Assembly (NCBI GenBank): GCA_942492825.1
Contig: OW818635.1
Location: 744,001 to 808,000 of the forward strand
DNA from: GWE2-51-13 sp942492825
GTDB lineage: Bacteria; Bacillota_I; Bacilli_A; Erysipelotrichales; Erysipelotrichaceae
Reading direction: 5' to 3'
DNA: 64,000 nucleotides
Shown: in pieces, positions 34,207 to 42,416 of the stretch
Layout: every line of letters starts with the position of its first letter
Position numbering within the stretch: position 1 is the first letter of the stretch
Notes under the pieces: generated by a model
What the model saw: the letters and a program-made list of their open reading frames with translations, nothing else
Databases searched by the model: none
Told to the model about the DNA's origin: nothing
Made by a program: the position numbers and the translations under genes

Positions 34207-35774
34207 TCTTCCTCACCGATCAAATCGATGATACGGATGAAGTAGGATAAGGCATGATTAAAGGAATAATCCATGTCGATTCTTTCACCATATTGGTGGG
34301 CATCTTTTCCCAAGGGACCAAGATTCAAAAACGGAATGTTTAATTTTGCCATTTCTTCAAGCGGAAGATCATACCGTTTTTTGTAACTCGGAAAGACGGA
34401 TCTTAGCACATCAAGATCGATGTCTTTTTCGATGCCTAGATATGACATATCAGTCAAACCTTGATAAACGGGATCGATCAGGAATGTTGTATCAGTTTCG
34501 GTTAAAAAGCGTTCGGTAACACGTCGAATCAAAGGTTTATCCGCGTTGCTTACGTTATGCGGATAATACGGTGGCAACAAGAACGCAGAAATCAATATTT
34601 TATCGCTTTGAATCGAATCCATATGATCCACCACATCCATCACGCACTTCGTACGTAAATCCAAATCAGAGGAATCCTTTTCTGAATCTTTGATCGGTTC
34701 AAACTTTGTTAGGATTTCAATCTCCGGATTTGTCCAATGTATCGTCTTACCGCATTTTGCTTCCATGGCTTGATGTTTCAGTCGACGATCTTCCATCACC
34801 TCAAACGCCGCTTTCTTTATTACTTCTACGAATTTATCCATCACATCCAAAGGAGTAGAAGTGAGTGTCATGACATTGAAATAGGTATAGGCATACAGTG
34901 GACTTTGTACGGTATAGGAAGTCTTTAGGTCGGTTTGTTTCAAACAAACCGGTGCCGGTGTAAACGCACTCTTGATTTGATCGCTGAAGTCGGGATTCAG
35001 TTCCATCCGATTGACGATTTGCGAAATGATCGAGTTGGGATTGACGCCTGAAAAGGGTTCGCCGACATGCGTTTCTTTCCCGCGTACTAAGACCGCAGGC
35101 AAAAGTTTTCCCGCACACCCGGTATGAATGCGCATCGTATTTTCATGTCGATCACTTGCGATGTCCGGTTCGCTGACAAGACATGCGACAAACCGATATC
35201 CTTGTTTCGCGTATACATCGAGTTGTTTGACAGCTTCGCGCATCCCGCGCGAATCCACTTCTTCGTCCGGAGTACTTAAAAGCAATAGGTTGACGTTCAG
35301 TTCATCCCATTTCTCGGCGAAATGACACATCGCTTCGATGCCTGCGTTGAGTCCCCATTTCATATCCGCGCATCCGCGTCCAAAAAGATAGTCACCACTC
35401 ATTAAATCGATTCTTGCTTGTTCGTTCAGTTTATCGGGATGACTTTTGAGATGTTCGGTAAACGTGATCGGATCAAACGCCAATGATGCTTCCGCTCCAT
35501 ATTCTTCGATCCCGACGGTATCGTAATGACTTAAAAGGATCACTGTTTTCGATGTCGGTTTCTTTGCTTCCAATAAAGCGAATACGTTATGTCCGATGCC
35601 ACCGCCAAGTGAAACCGGTTGAAGGAGAATATTTTCGGGATGTTGGTTAAAGTACGCGATTTTATTAAGTTCTTCCTCTAAAAAAGCACCGAACTTTGCT
35701 TCACCTTCGGTCTCACTGACACTTTTTTGATTGATGATACGTAGATAACGCTCGATGGCTTGTTGTTTGTCCAT
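34203..35774 (-). CDS. RocB-like M20 family peptidase
   Basis: A 523-residue M20 metallopeptidase-like protein. Metal-site segments are LLSHYDTVG near residue 84, LFGRGCADMKWGL near 133 and STPDEEVDSRGM near 168; the long insert and C-terminal TDMSYLG region match the RocB group first described in Bacillus arginine utilisation. RocB's reaction is not established; it probably acts on peptides or N-acyl amino acids. Fits an amino-acid-fermenting lifestyle together with the adjacent 2-oxoacid oxidoreductase operon. Confidence 0.85.
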   Translation of the reverse strand: MDKQQAIERYLRIINQKSVSETEGEAKFGAFLEEELNKIAYFNQHPENILLQPVSLGGGIGHNVFALLEAKKPTSKTVILLSHYDTVGIEEYGAEASLAFDPITFTEHLKSHPDKLNEQARIDLMSGDYLFGRGCADMKWGLNAGIEAMCHFAEKWDELNVNLLLLSTPDEEVDSRGMREAVKQLDVYAKQGYRFVACLVSEPDIASDRHENTMRIHTGCAGKLLPAVLVRGKETHVGEPFSGVNPNSIISQIVNRMELNPDFSDQIKSAFTPAPVCLKQTDLKTSYTVQSPLYAYTYFNVMTLTSTPLDVMDKFVEVIKKAAFEVMEDRRLKHQAMEAKCGKTIHWTNPEIEILTKFEPIKDSEKDSSDLDLRTKCVMDVVDHMDSIQSDKILISAFLLPPYYPHNVSNADKPLIRRVTERFLTETDTTFLIDPVYQGLTDMSYLGIEKDIDLDVLRSVFPSYKKRYDLPLEEMAKLNIPFLNLGPLGKDAHQYGERIDMDYSFNHALSYFIRIIDLIGEEE

Positions 35775-35811
35775 AATTACTCCCTGTCCATATCGGAATC
35801 CTTTTCTACAG

Positions 35812-35833
35812 AAAACCCCTGGAACCAGGGGTT
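35812..35833 (-). terminator. Intrinsic terminator of the 2-oxoacid oxidoreductase operon
   Basis: Stem AACCCCTG/CAGGGGTT overlapping the gamma-subunit stop codon, followed by T residues on the minus strand. Confidence 0.8.
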
Positions 35834-36371
35834 AAGCTTGCGTATAACCTTTTTCAAACGCCGCAAGGTTGGCTTGGTTGAGTTCCGGTTTTTTCGCACC
35901 GAATTTCTCCAAGATCACATCCGCGGCATCCTCTTTCGAAAAGATGCCCATCGCTTTGATCAACGTACCGAAAGCGACCATGTTCTGCGCCTTCATCGCA
36001 CCGGCTTCTTCGGCCAATGCGGGAAAATCACAGGCGATCACGGTGACATCCGTACGCGCTAACGTTGGGTCGATCATCGCTTTATTGACGATGACGATTC
36101 CACCAGGAGCGACTTTCGCTAAGAATTTATCCAAACTCGGCGCATTCATCGCCAACAAATGGGTAATTCCCGATGCGATGATCGGTGAAGCAACCGGTTG
36201 ATCGTCCACCACCACGTGGCAATTGGCGGTACCACCGCGCATTTCCGGACCGTAGGAAGGCATCCAACTGACTTCCTTCCCTGCTTTCATCGCAAGTAAC
36301 GCGACCATTTGCCCGACCGTCAATACACCTTGTCCGCCAAATCCGGCGCACACTAATTTTATAGGTTTCAT
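35832..36371 (-). CDS. 2-oxoacid:ferredoxin oxidoreductase, gamma subunit
   Basis: A 179-residue subunit of the POR/KOR/VOR gamma family, with CAGFGGQGVLTVGQMVALLAM at the start and PSYGPEMRGGTANCHVVV around residue 39, both family hallmarks. It contributes to CoA binding in the heteromeric enzyme. ATGA overlap with the beta-subunit gene. Together with leucine dehydrogenase in the same operon, branched-chain 2-oxoacids are the best-supported substrates. Confidence 0.92.
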   Translation of the reverse strand: MKPIKLVCAGFGGQGVLTVGQMVALLAMKAGKEVSWMPSYGPEMRGGTANCHVVVDDQPVASPIIASGITHLLAMNAPSLDKFLAKVAPGGIVIVNKAMIDPTLARTDVTVIACDFPALAEEAGAMKAQNMVAFGTLIKAMGIFSKEDAADVILEKFGAKKPELNQANLAAFEKGYTQA

Positions 36372-37117
36372 TGTGCGGCTCCCTTGTCTTTATAGACACC
36401 CAAGGGGAAATACGGAACCATCTGTTCTTTGATTTGTTTTAACGCATCCAACGGCGTCACGCCCCACCCGACATTACAGGTGGACAATACTTCGATCAAG
36501 GAGAATCCTTTGCCTTCTTTTTGGGCTAAAAATGCTTTCTTGATGGCGGCTTTGGCTTTGCGTACGCTAACCGGATCGATGACCGTGACACGTTCGATAT
36601 AGTAACTGCCGGGAATCGTCGCCAACATCTCCGAAATCCGAATCGGTTCGCCCTGTGTAGTGACATCGCGTCCGAGCGGTGAAGTTGTCGTGACTTGTTT
36701 CGGTAAGGTTGTCGGAGCCATTTGTCCGCCCGTCATTCCATAAATGGCGTTGTTGACGAAGATGACCGTGATGTTTTCGCCGCGATGCGCCGCATGGACG
36801 ATTTCCGCCGCGCCGATCGAAGCCAAATCCCCGTCGCCTTGATAGGTAAATACGGTTTTATCCGGATGTGTCCGTTTGACACCGGTCGCAACCGCCGGAG
36901 CACGTCCGTGGGCGGCTTGAATCATATCGCAATTGAAGAATTCATAGCTCATGACCGAACAGCCGACCGAGGCGATCCCGACCGCTGTGTCTAAAAGTTC
37001 CAACTCTTCGAGCACTTCCGCAACCAAACGATGGATGATCCCATGGGTACATCCCGGACAATAGGTAAACGGAACATCGGTCAAACCGCGTGTTTTCTTG
37101 AATACCGTCGTCGTCAT
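36368..37117 (-). CDS. 2-oxoacid:ferredoxin oxidoreductase, beta (TPP-binding) subunit
   Basis: A 249-residue TPP-binding subunit. CPGCTHGIIHRLVAEVLE opens the protein; the TPP/Mg motif is TYQGDGDLASIGAAEIVHAA followed by FVNNAIYGMTGGQMAPTT. It carries out oxidative decarboxylation of the 2-oxoacid with the alpha subunit. It starts directly after the alpha gene and overlaps the gamma gene. Confidence 0.93.
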   Translation of the reverse strand: MTTTVFKKTRGLTDVPFTYCPGCTHGIIHRLVAEVLEELELLDTAVGIASVGCSVMSYEFFNCDMIQAAHGRAPAVATGVKRTHPDKTVFTYQGDGDLASIGAAEIVHAAHRGENITVIFVNNAIYGMTGGQMAPTTLPKQVTTTSPLGRDVTTQGEPIRISEMLATIPGSYYIERVTVIDPVSVRKAKAAIKKAFLAQKEGKGFSLIEVLSTCNVGWGVTPLDALKQIKEQMVPYFPLGVYKDKGAAQ

Positions 37118-38173
37118 TTATTTGTCCTCCGCATGTTTCTGAAATTCACGGATCAGTTCAGCCGGTTCAAAGATGTTACCACCCATACGACCATAGAAGT
37201 GTACCGGGGTCCCGTATCCGACCGCCAACTTGACATCCATCAACATTTGTCCGCTGGAAAGCTCGGCCACAAAGAGGAATTTCATTTGCTTGCTTAATTC
37301 ATAAATGCGTTTGTACGGAAATGGCCAAAGCGTGATCGGACGTAACATCCCGACTTTATAACCTTGTTCACGCAATTCGCCGATCGCCGATTTGGCGATA
37401 CGCGACGGCGTACCGTAAGCCAAAAACATGTACTCCGCATCTTCCAGTTTATATTCTTCCCATAAGGTTTCGTTCTCTTCGATCGCGCGGTATTTCGCTT
37501 GAAGATGCAGGTTGTGCTCTTCCAGTTCATCCACGTTCAAATGTAGACTGTTGACGATATTGCGTTTGCGCACGCCCGAGTTCCCGTCGGCCGCCCACAA
37601 GAACGGTTCGATTTGGATCGGATCGGGATTCAGTTCGACCGGCTCCATCATTTGACCGATGACGCCATCGGCCAACACCATGACCGGATTGCGGTATTTC
37701 GCCGCGGTTTCCAGTCCTTTGCGGACCAAACTTGCCGCTTCCTGAATACTCGCCGGAGCATAAACCGGAACATGATAATCGCCGTTGCCGCCCCCGCGGG
37801 TCGCTTGATTGTAGTCGCCCTGCGAAGGTAAAATCCCGCCCAAGCCCGGACCCCCACGGGAAATACTGACGATCAACGCCGGCAATTCCGCTCCGGCGCA
37901 ATAACTGATGCCTTCTTGTTTGAGCGCGATGCCCGGCGAAGAGGAGGAAGTCATAACCAAAGCCCCCGAAGCGGCGGCACCGTAAACCATATTGATCGCC
38001 GCGACTTCACTTTCGGCTTGGACAAAAACCCCGCCACTGGAGCGCATGTATTTCGCCATATATTCGCACAACTCGTTTTGCGGGGTGATCGGATAGCCGA
38101 AATACGCCCGGCAACCGGCGACGATCGCCGCTTTCGCGATCGCTTCGTTGCCTTTCATCAATTGTTTTGCCAT
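37118..38173 (-). CDS. 2-oxoacid:ferredoxin oxidoreductase, alpha subunit
   Basis: A 351-residue alpha (VorB/KorA-like) subunit: GNEAIAKAAIVAGCRAYFGYPITP at the N-terminus (shown here only as the conserved start GNEAIAKAAI) and TSSSSPGIALKQEGISYCAG near residue 76, plus ADGVIGQMMEPVEL before the C-terminal domain. It binds substrate with the beta subunit. It begins one base after the ferredoxin gene. The separate delta subunit and order delta-alpha-beta-gamma resemble VOR/KOR enzymes. Confidence 0.92.
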   Translation of the reverse strand: MAKQLMKGNEAIAKAAIVAGCRAYFGYPITPQNELCEYMAKYMRSSGGVFVQAESEVAAINMVYGAAASGALVMTSSSSPGIALKQEGISYCAGAELPALIVSISRGGPGLGGILPSQGDYNQATRGGGNGDYHVPVYAPASIQEAASLVRKGLETAAKYRNPVMVLADGVIGQMMEPVELNPDPIQIEPFLWAADGNSGVRKRNIVNSLHLNVDELEEHNLHLQAKYRAIEENETLWEEYKLEDAEYMFLAYGTPSRIAKSAIGELREQGYKVGMLRPITLWPFPYKRIYELSKQMKFLFVAELSSGQMLMDVKLAVGYGTPVHFYGRMGGNIFEPAELIREFQKHAEDK

Positions 38174-38174
38174 C

Positions 38175-38393
38175 TTATTTGTCCACCCTTTCCACCGTGA
38201 TGACGGTATCGGGACACATCAGCGCGCAGCTGCCGCAAGCGATGCATTTGTCCGGGGCGAAACTATGGCTCGGGTGATACCCGATCGCATTCATTTTCGA
38301 AGCATCCAATTCCAAAATATGGACGGGACAGGCATTGACGCACAATCCGCATCCTTTACAGCGATTCTCATCGAACGTAACGATACCTCTCAA
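38175..38393 (-). CDS. 2-oxoacid:ferredoxin oxidoreductase, delta (2x[4Fe-4S] ferredoxin) subunit
   Basis: A 72-residue ferredoxin-like subunit with two cluster motifs, CKGCGLCVNACP and CIACGSCALMCP, carrying electrons out of the enzyme. I propose the TTG at 38393 as start: AAAGGAG lies seven bases upstream, it overlaps the stop of the P-loop gene, and the resulting N-terminus (RGIVTFDENRC) fits VorD proteins. ATGs at 38414 and 38432 lie deeper inside the preceding gene and would add a non-conserved tail. Confidence 0.85.
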   Translation of the reverse strand: MRGIVTFDENRCKGCGLCVNACPVHILELDASKMNAIGYHPSHSFAPDKCIACGSCALMCPDTVITVERVDK

Positions 38394-39046
38394 CGGGAGT
38401 CTCCTTTCATCCATTCCTTGCGCATCACCCAAGAGTCGACCGCAAGGATTGTCGAATTTATTTCATGCATCAAGTCTACCATAAAACGTGCATCAAGCAT
38501 GGTGAAAATTATCGGAATATTCACTTGTTTCGAAAATTTCTCAACTTCGTGATTTGCTTTACGTAATAATTCGATCTCGGTCTGATCCAATAAATGCGTA
38601 TTGTGGACCAACCCGGTCACATTGAGACCTTGGTGTTTCAAATCAAGGATAAACTGACGCGCATCCTCGACGCTACTTTCATCACGCATCAAGTTGATCA
38701 CCAGCCAAACTTCGCATTGATCCAACACATCCTGAAATAAGGTCAAAGGATGCGTTCCGGCGATGCTTCCGGCCAAGTCGACCACGACCTTATCGCCACG
38801 TCCGATATAGCTACCAACATCCCCACTCAGTCCCGGTAGATCCGCATTCGTCGAATTCCCGGTATTATTACCGATAACGGTAACCCCTCGTTCAAGAAGC
38901 CACGAGTACACTTCACGTGGCCGAAAATACGGGTTCAGAACATCCAGATCCGCCAAAAAACAAGGTGCCTGCGTTAGCGCATATTGAATCGCGAATTCGC
39001 TCTTGCCGACCCCGGTCGGACCGGTACAGATGACCGCCGACTTCAT
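38390..39046 (-). CDS. P-loop NTPase of the leucine dehydrogenase/VOR operon, function unknown
   Basis: A 218-residue SIMIBI-like NTPase. Walker A is CTGPTGVGKSEFA at the N-terminus; FLADLDVLNPYFRPRE and VVVDLAGSIAG resemble the switch regions of MinD/CobQ-type proteins. About residues 75-100 (NADLPGLSGDVGSYIG) are glycine-rich. Its ATG overlaps the leucine dehydrogenase stop and its end overlaps the ferredoxin subunit, so it is a firm member of the operon. A role as cluster or cofactor loader for the oxidoreductase is possible; nothing in the sequence proves it. Confidence 0.75.
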   Translation of the reverse strand: MKSAVICTGPTGVGKSEFAIQYALTQAPCFLADLDVLNPYFRPREVYSWLLERGVTVIGNNTGNSTNADLPGLSGDVGSYIGRGDKVVVDLAGSIAGTHPLTLFQDVLDQCEVWLVINLMRDESSVEDARQFILDLKHQGLNVTGLVHNTHLLDQTEIELLRKANHEVEKFSKQVNIPIIFTMLDARFMVDLMHEINSTILAVDSWVMRKEWMKGDSR

Positions 39047-40122
39047 TTTCCGAGATAGATGGATTTGATCTTACTCATCATTTCGATCCGTTTCTCAGCC
39101 ATTTCATCCGCGACCAAATAGGTCGGCTTGTTGGTTTCGATGGAAGTACGGATGATTTCGCGGATACGGTCGTAGATCACATCGACCTGACGCAATACCG
39201 CATTGTAATCGTAGCCGATGATTTCCTGATAGACGTTGATCAAACCACCCGCATTGATTACGTAATCCGGCGCATAAAGAATTCCCAAATCATGGATCTT
39301 TTGACCATCGGTCTCCGAATCCTTCAGAACGTTATTGGCGCATCCTGCGATGATCTTACATTTCAATGTCGGGATGGTTTCGCTATTGATGACGGCACCC
39401 AGTGCGCAAGGCGCGAAGATGTCGACATCCAAGCCGATGATCTCATCACCGCTTACCGCTGTCGCCCCAAAGAGTTTCACGGCTTCTTCGATGCGCTCCG
39501 CATCCAAGTCATAGACAAATAGCTTCGCCCCTTCATCGCTCAAGTGCTTGCAAAGGATCATTCCGACATGGCCTAACCCTTGAACCGCGACCGTCATCCC
39601 TTCCAGTTTCGACGTTCCGGTCAACTCTTTCACGCAAGCTTTGATCCCTTTATAGACACCCAACGCCGTTAACGGCGAAGGATCACCTGATGTATTGCGA
39701 AGTCCGGTGACATGTTCGGTTTCCATATGGATGTATTCCATATCTTCCGGCGATGTCCCGACATCCTCGGCCGTGATATACCTTCCGCCTAAGGATTCCA
39801 CATATTTCCCGTACGCACGCCAGAACGCCTCGCGACGAACCGTATCCGAACGTAGTTTCTTTGAATTGCCGATCAAAACGGCTTTCCCACCGCCAAGATT
39901 CAAGCCGGCGCAAGCCGCTTTCTTGGTCATACCGCGCGCTAACCGTAGAACATCCAGGACCGCATCTTCTTCACAGGCATAATCCCAAATCCGGGTTCCG
40001 CCCAACGCCGGTCCTAAGACAGTGTTGTGGATGCAGATCAATCCCTTTAAACCGGAACTGCGGTCATGCATGTAGACCAACTGCTCATATCCATACTTCT
40101 CCATGTAATCGAATTTTTCCAT
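39043..40122 (-). CDS. Leucine/branched-chain amino acid dehydrogenase
   Basis: A 359-residue Glu/Leu/Phe/Val dehydrogenase. GMTKKAACAGLNLGGGKAV contains the catalytic lysine region; VAVQGLGHVGMILCKHL is the NAD site; LGPALGGTRIW is typical of leucine dehydrogenases. It deaminates branched-chain amino acids to 2-oxoacids with NAD+, feeding the downstream ferredoxin oxidoreductase. ATG 40122 (GAGAGGGAAC upstream) gives the normal N-terminus; the open frame extends further without support. Confidence 0.92.
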   Translation of the reverse strand: MEKFDYMEKYGYEQLVYMHDRSSGLKGLICIHNTVLGPALGGTRIWDYACEEDAVLDVLRLARGMTKKAACAGLNLGGGKAVLIGNSKKLRSDTVRREAFWRAYGKYVESLGGRYITAEDVGTSPEDMEYIHMETEHVTGLRNTSGDPSPLTALGVYKGIKACVKELTGTSKLEGMTVAVQGLGHVGMILCKHLSDEGAKLFVYDLDAERIEEAVKLFGATAVSGDEIIGLDVDIFAPCALGAVINSETIPTLKCKIIAGCANNVLKDSETDGQKIHDLGILYAPDYVINAGGLINVYQEIIGYDYNAVLRQVDVIYDRIREIIRTSIETNKPTYLVADEMAEKRIEMMSKIKSIYLGK

Positions 40123-40165
40123 GTTCCCTCTCCATACGCATCGCGTATCTGGTTTACCGACAACA

Positions 40166-40183
40166 ATACTAAGGGTTAGTATA
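40166..40183 (-). promoter_or_regulatory. -10 element and operator-like palindrome of the leucine dehydrogenase operon
   Basis: Perfect 7-3-7 palindrome ATACTAA-GGG-TTAGTAT (40166-40182) overlaps a minus-strand TATACT (40178-40183). No clear -35, so an activator or repressor is likely to act here. Confidence 0.5.
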
Positions 40184-40466
40184 CAAACAATTTTTGAAGT
40201 AATCCACATTTTTCCGATTATATTTCGAAATTCGCCAAATAAAATCCGATATTCATATCAAGTATTGATTTCATTACGATTATCGGTACGTTGAACTTCG
40301 ATTTTCGGAACAAATCCCAAAATATATCAATCCATTTGGCGCATTGCAATCGTTCACCGATCTTTCTTCCTGCGCTTAATTCCATGTACAGTATAACAAA
40401 CTTTTTCGTGCACTCACCTTTCCTAACGAGAATTCGTCGTGAACATTATGTGAAAGTTCGTAAAAA

Positions 40467-40480
40467 TGTAAGCGTTTACA
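40467..40480. promoter_or_regulatory. CcpA catabolite-responsive element (cre)
   Basis: TGTAAGCGTTTACA fits the consensus TGWAANCGNTNWCA at every defined position. It lies 208 bases upstream of the SorC-type regulator gene and 345 from leucine dehydrogenase, so either or both could be controlled. Confidence 0.7.
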
Positions 40481-40564
40481 CATCTCGTTGAAAAGCCTTG
40501 TACCGGCTTTCCTGAAAAGTCGGAAACATGTCGGAGAATGGCGTTACATTTGCCGATTACTTCA

Positions 40565-40617
40565 TTGACAAACGTCAAATATTTTTGATTCAATCAACTA
40601 TATTGACATATATCAAA
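40565..40617. promoter_or_regulatory. Candidate autoregulatory operators before the SorC-type regulator
   Basis: TTGAC-AAAC-GTCAA (40565-40578) is an inverted repeat; a second element TTGA-CATATA-TCAA begins at 40603. Related motifs precede the dhaL promoter. A possible -10 (TATACT, 40634-40639) lies downstream. Confidence 0.45.
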
Positions 40618-40687
40618 ATTCTTTCGCTTACTGTATACTATGGATTAGAAACTTCAGTGGAAACAATCTTGTTTCAAAAGGAGACCT

Positions 40688-41635
40688 ATGTTTAGCGAAA
40701 AAGCGAAAATTCAGCTGTTGGTGAAAGTCGCCAAACTCTATTATATGGAAAACAAGAATCAGAGCGAGATCGCTACGATCTTAGGAGTCAGCCGTTCCCT
40801 CATCAGCAAATACCTTTCCGATGCCAACGAACTCGGGATCGTCGAAATCAACATCCACGATTTACTCTTGGATGACGAAAATCCATTAGAAGGATTAATC
40901 GCACGGTACAACATCCAAGGCGGACGTATCATCCCCTTCAGTAACAATGAGGATTTGATGAATCAATGGATGATCGATCAATCGACCCAAACTTTGATTC
41001 AAACCTTGGATGGCGGCGAACATGTCATCGGCCTCGGATGGGGATCCACGATCGGCGAAGTTGTCTCCAATATCGCCAAAAGCAACCTGGGACGCGGGAT
41101 TTCCGGTGAAATCGTGCCGATCATCGGAAACGCACCGATCTCCAACCGTGCCTACCATACCAACGAATTGGTACGGATGTTGAGTGAAAAGACGCAATTA
41201 AAACCATCGTATTTATACGCCCCGGTCATCTGCGCTTCCGATGCGGAACGTGAGGCATTCACCGGCGCCGAGAGTTATCGTGATCTGACGGAAACTTGGG
41301 ATCGGTTGGATACGGTCATCGTAAACATTCGCAATCACCCTTCCGTGCCCGATTTGGCGACCGTCGCCCGCTTCGATAACAAGTTAAACGAACAAGGTGC
41401 GGTCGGAATGATTTTGGGTTATTACTTCGATATCAACGGAAACTTCATCACCGGTGAAAATGACTTTGCGATCCAGATCCCGCTTGAAAAGATCCGCAAA
41501 ACACGCAAAGTCATCGCTTTAGTTTCTTCGCGTGTTCGTATCGAAGCGATCATCGGAGCACTGAAGACCGGATTGATTACGCACATCGTGCTCAACCGAA
41601 AAGCGGCCGAAGAAATCCTACATCGTAAACCCTAG
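40688..41635 (+). CDS. SorC/DeoR-family sugar-responsive transcriptional regulator
   Basis: A 315-residue regulator. The N-terminal helix-turn-helix (about 18-45; QSEIATILGVSRSLISKYLS) is followed by a SorC-type sugar-phosphate-binding domain with GLGWGSTIGEVVSN and the C-terminal KTGLITHIVLN. SorC proteins act as tetramers and respond to phosphorylated sugars. Placement ahead of dhaL-dhaK-lsrF-like genes makes a phosphorylated ketose or its cleavage product the likely inducer. AAAGGAG precedes the ATG. Confidence 0.9.
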   Translation: MFSEKAKIQLLVKVAKLYYMENKNQSEIATILGVSRSLISKYLSDANELGIVEINIHDLLLDDENPLEGLIARYNIQGGRIIPFSNNEDLMNQWMIDQSTQTLIQTLDGGEHVIGLGWGSTIGEVVSNIAKSNLGRGISGEIVPIIGNAPISNRAYHTNELVRMLSEKTQLKPSYLYAPVICASDAEREAFTGAESYRDLTETWDRLDTVIVNIRNHPSVPDLATVARFDNKLNEQGAVGMILGYYFDINGNFITGENDFAIQIPLEKIRKTRKVIALVSSRVRIEAIIGALKTGLITHIVLNRKAAEEILHRKP

Positions 41636-41661
41636 GGAAATCCATTTCGGATTTCCCTTTT
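41635..41661 (+). terminator. Intrinsic terminator after the SorC-type regulator
   Basis: Stem GGGAAATCC/GGATTTCCC, loop ATTTC, T run; separates the regulator from the dhaL operon, which has its own promoter. Confidence 0.88.
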
Positions 41662-41694
41662 ACTAAACAAAAACTAACTTTTACTTATATTTGT

Positions 41695-41751
41695 TGTCAT
41701 TTGTCAAGTTTCATTAATTGATTGACATTTGACATTTCACCGTGCTACATT
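41695..41751 (+). promoter_or_regulatory. Promoter and operator region of the dhaL operon
   Basis: TTGACA (41722-41727), 18-base spacer, TACATT (41746-41751). Inverted arms TGTCATTTGTCAA (41695-41707) and TTGACATTTGACA (41722-41734) match in 11 of 13 positions; the second covers the -35. The half-site matches motifs ahead of the regulator gene. Confidence 0.65.
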
Positions 41752-41769
41752 CAAGGTGGAGGTAATCGT

Positions 41770-42396
41770 ATGATCCTTGATAAAAGCCATTGGGTGAAAA
41801 TGCTTCGTTGCGTCGCAGTACGCTTGCATGAAAACAAACTCTACCTTTCGGAAATCGACTCCAAGTTTGGTGATGGCGATCATGGGGTGACTATGAACAA
41901 GATCGCAGATGTCATCGAATTAACCTGTGACCTTTGGTTACAAAACGATTGGACGATTTCGCAGTATTTTTCGGACCTTGGTGATCGTATCACCAACATC
42001 AGCGGCGGATCGGCCGGACCTCTCTACGGAACCTTCTTTTCCGGATTAGCGTTAGAGGAGAATCAATCGGTATGCGATGCTACTTACATAAAACAAATGT
42101 TGAACCACGGCCTTGAGGAACTCCAAACCATCACCAATGCGAAGGTCGGTGATAAGACGATGATGGATACGTTGATCCCAGCAATCAGCGCAGCGACCTC
42201 CAGCCCGGATGACATCAAAATCTTATTGCATAATGCCCGGGATGCCGCCATCGAAGGCGCCCAAGCGAGCGAACATTATATCAGCCGGTTTGGTCGGGCG
42301 AAGAGTTATAAGGAAGCGACGATTGGCACTCCGGATGCCGGAGCTGTCAGTTGTTCTTATATTTTCATAGGCTTATATGAAGGTTTACTCTCATAA
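41770..42396 (+). CDS. DhaL-like dihydroxyacetone kinase ADP/ATP-binding subunit
   Basis: A 208-residue DhaL-family protein. The Mg-nucleotide site is FGDGDHGVTMNK near residue 37, followed by NISGGSAGPLYGTFF near 77 and GDKTMMDTLIPA near 135. DhaL supplies the phosphoryl group for DhaK-bound substrate. ATG 41770 with GGTGGAGGT upstream is used. No dhaM is visible, so phosphoryl transfer may come from ATP directly or from a PTS protein encoded elsewhere. Confidence 0.9.
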   Translation: MILDKSHWVKMLRCVAVRLHENKLYLSEIDSKFGDGDHGVTMNKIADVIELTCDLWLQNDWTISQYFSDLGDRITNISGGSAGPLYGTFFSGLALEENQSVCDATYIKQMLNHGLEELQTITNAKVGDKTMMDTLIPAISAATSSPDDIKILLHNARDAAIEGAQASEHYISRFGRAKSYKEATIGTPDAGAVSCSYIFIGLYEGLLS

Positions 42397-42416
42397 ACAT
42401 CGAAAGGAGATTCCCT

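Larger units (their letters stand above)
40123..40687. other. 565-base divergent intergenic region between leucine dehydrogenase and the SorC-type regulator
   Basis: No credible gene. It holds the leucine dehydrogenase promoter with an overlapping palindrome near 40166-40183, a perfect cre site at 40467-40480, and TTGAC/GTCAA motifs before the regulator gene (40565-40578 and around 40603-40616). A further minus-strand TATACT-like element lies near 40391. The remainder is AT-rich and shows nothing clear. Confidence 0.7.
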
